Source: Aminicenans sp964648465
GTDB lineage: Bacteria; Acidobacteriota; Aminicenantia; Aminicenantales; Aminicenantaceae
Assembly (NCBI GenBank): GCA_964648465.1
Contig: CAZYMU010000030.1
Location: 1 to 30,388 of the forward strand
Length of the DNA stretch: 30,388 bases
Direction of reading: 5' to 3'
The position numbers and the translations under genes were made by a program. How positions within the stretch are numbered: the stretch's first letter is position 1; each line of letters opens with the position of its first letter. Shown piece by piece: positions 24,453 to 30,388 of this stretch. Under the pieces are notes generated by a model that searched no databases, was not told the DNA's origin, and saw only the letters and a list, made by a program, of their open reading frames with translations.

Positions 24453-24520
24453 AAAATGATTGATAGTTTATGAGAAAAATCATTTTAAACAATCGTTATC
24501 TGTACTGATAGGATAAACGA
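24453..24520. promoter_or_regulatory. Two inverted repeats upstream of the sigma-54 activator gene
   Basis: AAAATGATT (24453-24461) and AATCATTTT (24478-24486) are perfect 9-base arms. TCGTTATC (24493-24500) and GATAAACGA (24512-24520) pair with one bulge. Both lie within 90 bases of the start codon and could be operators or leader structures. The ATG at 24541 has no clear ribosome binding site. Confidence 0.3.
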
Positions 24521-24540
24521 AGAAAATATTTCTGTGAAAA

Positions 24541-25959
24541 ATGATTAAAAAATCGTTTGAGCCATTATTAATATCAAAGCTTATATGTTTAATAATGGAA
24601 GTAATTATTTCTGATCGTGCTTCGGTTTTAGTAGTGAATCAAGATAAAAATGTGCTTTATGAACAATCTCTACCAGAAGACAATTTTAAAAAGGATGATA
24701 TAAGTTTAAGGGTTATTAGAAAAGCCTTGACCGACAAAAATCCCATTATGATTGACGCAAAAAGAGCAGAATGTTGTTCTAGGGATGAGATAAGCAGCAT
24801 GGAAAATAGTAAAAAGAATATTCTTTGTATGCCTATTATCATTAATAATTTCCCTGCTGGAACTATTTATCTAGAACGAAATTGTAACTTCGAACCTTAC
24901 TCAACAAGGGATTTAGAGTTTTTAATTGCATTTCAAGGTCCTATTAAGCAGGTCTTAAAGAATTGTTTTGATTTTAATAAGATAAATGAAGAGAATTTTT
25001 TCAATTCAAATCCATTAATTATTGGAAAGAGTAAGTCTTTTATCCGTGTTCTCAGATTAATCAATCAGGTAAAAGATCATGATGTTCCTGTGTTTATATG
25101 GGGAGAAAGTGGTACAGGAAAAGAACTTGTAGCCAGAAATATCCACTATAATGGATCAAGAAAAAATGGGAAATTTATAGCTATTAATTGTGGGGCTATT
25201 CCTGAGTATCTGTTAGAGAGCGAATTATTTGGCTATGTAAAAGGTGCATTTACTGGGGCAAATAGAAGTAAACCCGGACTTATTGAGGAAGCTGATGAAG
25301 GGACTTTTTTTTTAGATGAAATCGGAGATCTTTCACTCAATCTGCAGGCAAAACTGCTACGGCTGCTTCAGGAGAAAGAGATTAGAAGGGTAGGGGATAA
25401 CAGAACACGCCCTGTCAATGTCAGATTTATTAGCGCGACGAATAAGAATATTGAGGAAGAGATTAAAAGTGGAAATTTCCGCGAAGATTTATATTACCGC
25501 ATAAAAATTATTGGGATTGAACTTACTCCATTAAGGGAAAGAAAAGAAGATATTATTTCTCTATTAAATTATTTTGTTGGGAAATACTGTGATGAAATGA
25601 ATCGCGAAAGGTTATATTTTTCACCTCAAGGATTGGAATTATTGATAAATTATTCCTGGCCTGGGAATGTCAGAGAGCTTCAGAATGAGATTCAGAGATG
25701 TTTGATTTTATGCGGAGAGAATAATCTTATAAAAGAGGACTTTCTTTCTTCAAGGATAAATCCGGAGGGAAAGCGGTATTCATCATCTTCATATGACTTT
25801 TTCAAGGCAAAAGCCGAATTTGAAAAGAGGTTTTTAAATCAAGCTTTGTCGCGGTTTAGTTATAACAAAGCGGCAACTGCTAGTCAGATCGGTTTAAGCA
25901 GGCAGGGCCTTTTTAAGTTAATAAGAAAGCACAATATTGATGCGGCAACTGAGGGGTAG
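24541..25959 (+). CDS. Sigma-54-dependent transcriptional activator with GAF sensor
   Basis: Enhancer-binding protein of 472 residues. Residues 1-140 look like a GAF domain (SDRASVLVVNQDKNVLY, CMPIIINNFPAGTIYLER). The AAA+ domain has Walker A GESGTGKE (188-195), the sigma-54-contacting GAFTGA loop (235-240), Walker B FFLDE (256-260), the SATNKNIEEEI sensor segment and NYSWPGNVREL. A Fis-type helix-turn-helix ends the protein (KAATASQIGLSRQGLFKLIRKH). There is no phosphoacceptor receiver domain, so activation is probably by ligand or partner binding to GAF. Target genes are unknown. It stands alone after a long gap containing inverted repeats. Confidence 0.95.
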   Translation: MIKKSFEPLLISKLICLIMEVIISDRASVLVVNQDKNVLYEQSLPEDNFKKDDISLRVIRKALTDKNPIMIDAKRAECCSRDEISSMENSKKNILCMPIIINNFPAGTIYLERNCNFEPYSTRDLEFLIAFQGPIKQVLKNCFDFNKINEENFFNSNPLIIGKSKSFIRVLRLINQVKDHDVPVFIWGESGTGKELVARNIHYNGSRKNGKFIAINCGAIPEYLLESELFGYVKGAFTGANRSKPGLIEEADEGTFFLDEIGDLSLNLQAKLLRLLQEKEIRRVGDNRTRPVNVRFISATNKNIEEEIKSGNFREDLYYRIKIIGIELTPLRERKEDIISLLNYFVGKYCDEMNRERLYFSPQGLELLINYSWPGNVRELQNEIQRCLILCGENNLIKEDFLSSRINPEGKRYSSSSYDFFKAKAEFEKRFLNQALSRFSYNKAATASQIGLSRQGLFKLIRKHNIDAATEG

Positions 25960-25973
25960 GTTGAGTCGGCTAA

Positions 25974-26005
25974 TGCATAATCCATGTTTACCTGAATCAT
26001 TCATG
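25974..26005. repeat. Palindromic repeat copy after the sigma-54 activator gene
   Basis: The 31 bases 25974-26004 (TGCATAATCCATG... ending CTGAATCATTCAT) match 25 of 31 positions of 30196-30226 in the terminal repeat. Both consist of two facing core halves. The copy begins 14 bases after the stop codon. Confidence 0.7.
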
Positions 26006-26054
26006 AAAACTATTGAAACCAGCGAAGCATTTGCTTTGTATTTGGATTTTTGCT

Positions 26055-26073
26055 AACCTGAATTATCCAGGTT
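26055..26073. repeat. Palindromic core repeat before the CxxC protein gene
   Basis: AACCTG and CAGGTT form a perfect inverted repeat around AATTATC. The unit is the dispersed core read on either strand, 12 bases before the next start codon. It could act as an operator, because it falls between possible -35 (TTGCTA) and -10 (GAATAT) boxes. Confidence 0.65.
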
Positions 26074-26085
26074 GAATATTTTTAA

Positions 26086-26367
26086 ATGGAAGAAGAAAAG
26101 AAAAAAGCTAAAGTGTTTCAAGTTCAGTGTCCAGTTTGTCAATCTTTTATTTGGATTGATTCTGTAACCAATGAAATAATTAAGTTTGAGAAGGAGAAAA
26201 AGAGAAAAGGTTCCTTAGATGAATTGCTGAAGAAAGAAAAAAAACGAATGGGTGAATTTGATCGAAAATTTGAAGCAACAGCGGAGTTAGGAAAAGTAAG
26301 ATGGAAAAAATCTCAGGAGAAGTTTGAAAAAGCCTTAACTGAACTTGAAAATGAAAAACAGGAATAA
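26086..26367 (+). CDS. Small charged coiled-coil protein with one CxxC
   Basis: Hypothetical protein of 93 residues. It opens with EEEKKKAKVFQVQCPVCQSFIWID, one CPVC knuckle like the first half of a zinc ribbon. A long, highly charged helix follows (about 40-93, KKEKKRMGEFDRKFEATAEL and FEKALTELENEKQE), likely a coiled coil. With only one cysteine pair, metal binding would need a dimer. There is no clear ribosome binding site; a core repeat lies directly upstream. The function is not recognised. Confidence 0.75.
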   Translation: MEEEKKKAKVFQVQCPVCQSFIWIDSVTNEIIKFEKEKKRKGSLDELLKKEKKRMGEFDRKFEATAELGKVRWKKSQEKFEKALTELENEKQE

Positions 26368-26386
26368 TCTGTAAATATTATATGAA

Positions 26387-27805
26387 TCAACTCCCAATTT
26401 GGGTTTCATCTTCCCTTATTTTAGGTGCCATTGTGAATTTTGTGAAACCGAATACTGCCAGAATAACTACAGCAGCGTAATTCATGATAGCCCAAGGGAG
26501 GTAACTAAAAGTGGCGACTCCAATTGTTCCTGTGATATAAACTCCGGCCATGCTCCATGGGATAAGAGGAACTATTATTGCCCCGCTTTCTTCAATGATT
26601 CTTGAAAGGTTCTTTGCTGCTAAGGCTTTTCTCTTGTAGATTGGAGCAAGAAGCTCTCCGGGGATTATCATGGAGAGGTAAGAGCTTCCTGTAACCAATG
26701 CAGTGACAATAGAAGCTGCTATAGTAGTAATAACAATACTTGATACTTTGTTTGTAAATTTCATAACCTTATCGAGTATGACAGAAAGAAGTCCTGTGCT
26801 CTGCATAATTCCTCCAAAGCTAAATGCTGTGAAGGCAACCAGCTGAGTTTCCATCATGCTCATCATTCCACCTCGTGATATAAGTTGGTCGACCTGTTCA
26901 ATTCCTGTGTTAGATTGGTATCCGCTGTTCAAAGCTGTGGCAATTTCGGGAATAGAGGCTTTTTGGAATATGATAGCCAAAATTCCTGCTATGAAAGAGG
27001 AAATAAGCATCCCAGGGATAGTAGGCTTTTTTGTAGCAGCAAAATAGAAAACAATAACCATGGGGAGAAGAAGGAGAATATTAAAATGGAAGTTTTCTTT
27101 TAATGTTTGAGTGATTAACGCCATACTTTCAGATTCGACCTGGTCAGCTCCATATTTAAAGCCGACTAAAAAATAAACAAAAAGGCCAATAAGCCAAGCT
27201 GGGGTGGCTGACCACATCATGTGTTTGATATGGTCAAAGAGATTAGAACCTGCAGCCACAGGTGCTAGGTTGGTTATATCGGAAAAAGGAGACATTTTGT
27301 CACCAAAATAAGAACCTGCAACAATCGCCCCTGCAGCTGGCCCCAAAGGAATTCCTAATCCCATGGCAATTCCTATAAAAGCTACTCCTAGGGTTCCTAT
27401 GGTTCCCCAGGATGTTCCAGTGGCTATTGAAGTAAGTGAGCAGACAAAACATGCAGTTACCAGAAAATATTTTGGGGATATGAGTTTTAATCCATAATAT
27501 ATAATCATAGGAATTGTACCACTGGAAATCCAGGCGCCAATAAGGATTCCCACACAAAGCATGATTAGTATTGCAGGCATGGCTTTATGAATGCTGTCTA
27601 CGATTCCTCTTTCCATTTCTTTCCATTTAAACCGTAATATAAAACCCAGAATTCCTGTGATGAAAGCAGCTGTGACAAGAAGAACTTGGGGTCTGATTTT
27701 ATAGATACCGTACCCAACTCCAAGAAGAAGACCCATAATAATAAGAGGTATTAGTGCGATCCCGAACTTAGGTTTTTTTTCTACTTTTTTTATGTCTTCT
27801 TTCAT
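26387..27805 (-). CDS. nhaC: NhaC-family Na+/H+ antiporter
   Basis: Inner-membrane transporter of 472 residues with about 11-12 hydrophobic segments, exchanging sodium (or in some members malate/lactate) for protons. Characteristic segments are MLCVGILIGAWISSGTIP, SLTSIATGTSWGTIGTLG and GSYFGDKMSPFSDITNLAPVAAGSNLFDHI. A second conserved region is TGSSYLSMIIPGELL. The gene lies 58 bases downstream of iadA on the same strand. A TTGACA (27859-27854, minus strand) in the gap may give it a promoter of its own. Substrate assignment within the family is tentative. Confidence 0.92.
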   Translation of the reverse strand: MKEDIKKVEKKPKFGIALIPLIIMGLLLGVGYGIYKIRPQVLLVTAAFITGILGFILRFKWKEMERGIVDSIHKAMPAILIMLCVGILIGAWISSGTIPMIIYYGLKLISPKYFLVTACFVCSLTSIATGTSWGTIGTLGVAFIGIAMGLGIPLGPAAGAIVAGSYFGDKMSPFSDITNLAPVAAGSNLFDHIKHMMWSATPAWLIGLFVYFLVGFKYGADQVESESMALITQTLKENFHFNILLLLPMVIVFYFAATKKPTIPGMLISSFIAGILAIIFQKASIPEIATALNSGYQSNTGIEQVDQLISRGGMMSMMETQLVAFTAFSFGGIMQSTGLLSVILDKVMKFTNKVSSIVITTIAASIVTALVTGSSYLSMIIPGELLAPIYKRKALAAKNLSRIIEESGAIIVPLIPWSMAGVYITGTIGVATFSYLPWAIMNYAAVVILAVFGFTKFTMAPKIREDETQIGS

Positions 27806-27863
27806 TAATCTCGCCTTTTCTTTTTAAATTACACTGTTTTATGATCTCTCAATTGTCAAAGCG

Positions 27864-29033
27864 TTAAGAAAACGTTCCCTTCACGAGAAGTTTACCCTCA
27901 GCCATCATAGTAGATCCCATAGCAATACAATCTGTTAAATTATAATTCTTATCGAGAAAAATCAGGTCAGCGTCTTTTCCGACCTTGATTTCTCCTTTCT
28001 GAGTGAATTTATAATAAATAGCCGGGTTTGTGGAGAAAAGCCTGATAGAATCCTCAAGTTTTAATAGGTTCATTTTTAGAAGGTAACGGAAGTTATTAAG
28101 GAGGCTTTTCTGAGAAGCAATGGTCAGGCCGGTAAGGATTCCCTCCTCATCGAATACAGGAAGGCTTCCATTGCTGTCAGAGCTAATCGTGACCTGGGAA
28201 AGATAGATGTTTTTTTCAAGACAGCGATTTATGGATTTTGCAATACTCATTTCGCGGTTGTTGTTATGTGCCGGATCGCCTCCGGCAGTTAAATCGATAT
28301 ATCCCCCTTTACGGATAAATTCAATTGCCTCGTCCAGCAATTCAGGGTTGCGATTGCAATGTGTTGGGATGATTTGAGTTGGTGGGATTTCTGTCTCTTT
28401 AATCAGTTTGAAAAACATATCTAACATTCTAGGGCCGTCACCTATATGGCAGTGCAGAATACCTGGTTTTCCACCAAGCATTCCTCCTACCCGGCAGTCA
28501 GCTACAAGCTTGGCAAATTCATTAAAGGTTGGTTGAGAAGAGCGATGATCAGAGATTGCAATTTCTCCTGCGCCGATTACTTTGTCGATTATAATTAGGT
28601 CAGAACGTACATTTTGTGTGATTGTTACTGCAGGAATTTCATAAGACCCTGTAAAGATATATGTTGTGATTCCTTCTTGCTCAAGGCCTCTTGCTTTGGC
28701 CAACAAAGATTCCATATGCCGTGTTGTTCCATCTGTGCCCAGACAGCCAATAACAGTAGTGACTCCACTTGAAATAATGTCTTTTATAGAAATTTCTGGA
28801 GCTCTCGTGGCTGGCCCTCCTTCTCCGCCGCCTCCGAGGATGTGAACATGACTGTCAATAAAGCCGGGAATTATTATTTTTTCTGAAGCATCAATCACAT
28901 CAATGTCAATCCCGTCAATTTTAATCTGTCCAGGTTCAGAAATAGCACCGATTTTGTTATCCAGAATTAAAATATCCTTTTTACCTAATGGTTTAGGTGA
29001 ATAAATATTTCCATCTTGCACTAAAGTAATCAT
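27864..29033 (-). CDS. iadA: Isoaspartyl dipeptidase (beta-aspartyl-peptidase)
   Basis: Amidohydrolase-superfamily zinc enzyme of 389 residues that cleaves isoaspartyl dipeptides left from damaged proteins. Metal ligands are visible: DSHVH (H62, H64), HCHIGDG (H196), PTHCNRN (H225) and SSDSNGS with the catalytic D286. GGGGEGGPATRAPE is the family loop. At the position of the carboxylated lysine (K162 in E. coli, in VIGVKCAISDH) this protein has E157 (VIGAGEIAISDH), so a glutamate may bridge the metals. The start ATG at 29033 has AAAGGAG six bases upstream. A longer reading to 29144 lacks support. It is probably co-transcribed with the NhaC antiporter gene. Confidence 0.93.
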   Translation of the reverse strand: MITLVQDGNIYSPKPLGKKDILILDNKIGAISEPGQIKIDGIDIDVIDASEKIIIPGFIDSHVHILGGGGEGGPATRAPEISIKDIISSGVTTVIGCLGTDGTTRHMESLLAKARGLEQEGITTYIFTGSYEIPAVTITQNVRSDLIIIDKVIGAGEIAISDHRSSQPTFNEFAKLVADCRVGGMLGGKPGILHCHIGDGPRMLDMFFKLIKETEIPPTQIIPTHCNRNPELLDEAIEFIRKGGYIDLTAGGDPAHNNNREMSIAKSINRCLEKNIYLSQVTISSDSNGSLPVFDEEGILTGLTIASQKSLLNNFRYLLKMNLLKLEDSIRLFSTNPAIYYKFTQKGEIKVGKDADLIFLDKNYNLTDCIAMGSTMMAEGKLLVKGTFS

Positions 29034-29152
29034 CTTATTCTCCTTTTTAATGATTTCATATATAAGATTTTTGGATAGATGTTGAAAACCTAAGTTATCA
29101 TGCATCATGTTGATTTTCAAGTGGGGTGTAAGAGAGTATCTCAAATGGATTT

Positions 29153-29181
29153 TTGAATTTTTTTTTTGAATTAGTTAATAT
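29153..29181 (+). promoter_or_regulatory. Possible promoter of the acyltransferase gene
   Basis: TTGAAT (29153-29158), a 17-base spacer and TAATAT (29176-29181) in the divergent gap with iadA. Transcription would start about 29188, leaving a ten-base leader with AAGGA. Confidence 0.35.
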
Positions 29182-29198
29182 ATGATAATAAACAAGGA

Positions 29199-29969
29199 AT
29201 GATGAGTAATTTTGAAGAAGAATTTGCAAAGATTGAACCCATTGTTAATAAACTTTGTGATTTTTTCCTTTTCGGAAAGAAAATTGTAACCCACGGAAGT
29301 AAAAATTTTGTAAAAGAGGGACCCAATATAATTGTGGGAAACCATATTGGGACATTTAAAGATGTTGCATTATTATTTAAAATAGTATCTAGACCGATAT
29401 TTTTTACGGCTAACAAAATGATATTCACTAAAAAGGATTTTAATTTCCTTATTAGAAAACATTTCAAGAGACATATGAAAGACTTTGGGCTCTTCGTGGA
29501 TTTAATCCTTAAGCCGGTAAAGGCACCTCTTGTCAATTTTATATCAACAAACATAGCAAAAGTTGGGGGTATGCCGGTGGATTTAGACAAGAAGAAGAGC
29601 TTGGCCATAAAAAAATGTCAGGATTATTTAAAAGAAGGGAGAATTGTCATTCTTCTTCAGGGACGCGGCCGTGTTATGGATGGAGATCCTAATCCTTATG
29701 TTTGCACTTTCAGGAAGGGAGCTTCAGCAATTTCTTATAATTTGTACAAAAAAGAAGGGATCTCTGTTCCTGTAACTCCCTTAGCAATGTTTGGAACTCA
29801 CTTGCCTTTTCTGGTTCCAGCGAAAATAAGAGTAAATGTTGGTGAACCCATGTATATCACCGATTATTTAGAAGATGGATTTGCAGAGACTATAGCCAGA
29901 TTCAGGACAGCAATGGAAAAGAGAGTGAAGAGTCTATTCTACGAGATCATTCACATGAATTATTCATAA
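29199..29969 (+). CDS. PlsC-like glycerolipid acyltransferase with altered motif
   Basis: Predicted membrane-associated acyltransferase of 256 residues that would esterify a lysophospholipid or similar acceptor. Motif I is GNHIGTFKD, where H49 and D55 are separated by five residues instead of the usual four (HX4D). The later region VILLQGRGRV with FRKGAS replaces the usual FPEGTRS, and PVTPLAMFG is motif-IV-like. Two start codons stand in tandem (29199, 29202) behind AAGGA, and the second has better spacing. The last codons, N-Y-S-stop, lie in the terminal repeat (from 29956), so the C-terminus may have been reshaped by repeat insertion. The acceptor is unknown. Confidence 0.82.
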   Translation: MMSNFEEEFAKIEPIVNKLCDFFLFGKKIVTHGSKNFVKEGPNIIVGNHIGTFKDVALLFKIVSRPIFFTANKMIFTKKDFNFLIRKHFKRHMKDFGLFVDLILKPVKAPLVNFISTNIAKVGGMPVDLDKKKSLAIKKCQDYLKEGRIVILLQGRGRVMDGDPNPYVCTFRKGASAISYNLYKKEGISVPVTPLAMFGTHLPFLVPAKIRVNVGEPMYITDYLEDGFAETIARFRTAMEKRVKSLFYEIIHMNYS

Positions 29970-30118
29970 AGAATGCCGATACCATTATTTAACCTTGATG
30001 AAATCTGCTTATCAGCATGATTTTTCGCAACATTAAGAGAGTCGCTTTCTTTATTGAATCTAATATTCATTATAATCGGCATTCTTTACCTTACAGGCGA
30101 GCCGATCTTACTGCATCT
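29956..30118 (+). repeat. First copy of a 163-bp direct repeat
   Basis: Identical to 30215-30377 except one base (TTACAGG versus TTCCAGG). Within it, TAAAGAATGCCGAT (29967-29980) and ATCGGCATTCTTTA (30075-30088) are perfect 14-base inverted ends of a 122-base unit. It contains the stop codon of the acyltransferase gene. Confidence 0.92.
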
Positions 30119-30154
30119 GCTTCGTTACAGCGCATTCGTGGTGAAGGACCACAA

Positions 30155-30273
30155 CTTCATGCGCTGTGCCTTGCATCTGCAGCAAGCTTGACTCGTGAAT
30201 AATCCACGTCCTCCTGAATTATTCATAAAGAATGCCGATACCATTATTTAACCTTGATGAAATCTGCTTATCA
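30155..30273 (+). repeat. Right copy of the 119-bp inverted repeat
   Basis: Reverse complement of 126-244 with two mismatches. It bridges the spacer between the two direct repeats and most of the start of the second. Its centre, 30196-30226, is the two-sided core palindrome (TGAATAAT ... ATTATTCA). Confidence 0.9.
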
Positions 30274-30377
30274 GCATGATTTTTCGCAACATTAAGAGAG
30301 TCGCTTTCTTTATTGAATCTAATATTCATTATAATCGGCATTCTTTACCTTCCAGGCGAGCCGATCTTACTGCATCT
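30215..30377 (+). repeat. Second copy of the 163-bp direct repeat
   Basis: The repeat period is 259 bases. After this copy the sequence diverges from the first and runs into CAGGCTGTGTC at the window end, the inverted match to 40-55. A 61-codon open frame across this area (30017-30202) is made of repeat sequence and is not called as a gene. Confidence 0.92.
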
Positions 30378-30388
30378 CAGGCTGTGTC

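Larger units (their letters stand above)
24210..24540. other. Gene-free gap with a GC-richer block and repeat DNA
   Basis: No gene is supported in these 331 bases. About 24225-24345 is close to half G+C (52% over 24241-24300 by hand count), clearly above its surroundings. It contains the short hairpin CCGA-GAAGA-TCGG and the palindrome GGACATGTCC. After this come a composite repeat copy (24368-24412) and AT-rich DNA with two inverted repeats before the sigma-54 activator gene. The GC-richer block could be a decayed element or an RNA. Confidence 0.4.

Noticed and set aside
29034..29144. Longer N-terminus of isoaspartyl dipeptidase from 29144
   Set aside because: The extra 37 residues have no family counterpart, and ATG 29033 has AAAGGAG directly upstream.
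30017..30202. A 61-codon open frame at the right end
   Set aside because: It lies almost wholly in the direct/inverted repeat DNA, has no ribosome site and no recognisable protein features.
126..30273. A 30-kb composite transposon or genomic island bounded by inverted repeats
   Set aside because: The enclosed genes are core housekeeping genes and no transposase or integrase is present. The repeats belong to a dispersed family.
1..30388. CRISPR array, tRNA or rRNA genes
   Set aside because: No regularly spaced short repeats with unique spacers, and no cloverleaf or rRNA-like stretch was seen in the gaps. The two direct repeats at the right end are long and only two in number.

Overview
The window is AT-rich bacterial chromosomal DNA with dense, mostly co-oriented genes and short gaps. 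A lipoprotein with a lipobox, a periplasmic membrane-fusion protein and a polyprenyl-phosphate sugar transferase suggest a two-membrane cell. The mix of a DUF4388-like protein, TPR/SLH proteins and the order ffh-rpsP-khpA-(rimM)-trmD-rplS-rnhB would fit an uncultured Acidobacteriota/Aminicenantes-type or deltaproteobacterial-type lineage. That placement is an inference with low confidence, because there is no rRNA to test it.

Layout. 1-267: repeat DNA. 268-1497 (-): M20 metallopeptidase. 1636-7713 (+): surface-polysaccharide cluster of four GT4 glycosyltransferases and a WbaP/WcaJ-type initiating sugar-phosphate transferase. 13064-7752 (-): operon-like run of a DUF4388-like protein, a 28-residue membrane peptide, miaA, hflX, a TPR-SLH lipoprotein and pgsA. 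15068-13114 (-): membrane-fusion protein and ABC ATPase with no permease. 15332-15895 (+): secreted protein resembling a LecA (PA-I lectin) domain. 17832-16006 (-): accB-accC. 18103-24209 (+): ffh, then rpsP-khpA-broken rimM-trmD-rplS-rnhB-TPR protein. 24541-25959 (+): GAF/sigma-54 activator. 26086-26367 (+): small charged CxxC protein. 29033-26387 (-): isoaspartyl dipeptidase (iadA) and an NhaC-type antiporter. 29199-29969 (+): PlsC-like acyltransferase. 29970-30388: repeat DNA.

The core is housekeeping: translation and tRNA modification, protein targeting, lipid and fatty-acid synthesis. Around it are envelope genes and peptide-scavenging enzymes. Three observations stand out. First, the slot between khpA and trmD holds a readable but broken rimM, with two in-frame stops and an apparent loss of the middle. 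Second, several genes have near-consensus promoters placed so close to the ATG that the mRNA should be leaderless. Third, a short dispersed repeat (core TGAATAATYCRGGTTA) sits in many intergenic gaps, often just past stop codons, and a larger relative of it forms direct and inverted repeats at both window ends.

I saw no tRNA, rRNA, CRISPR array or transposase gene.
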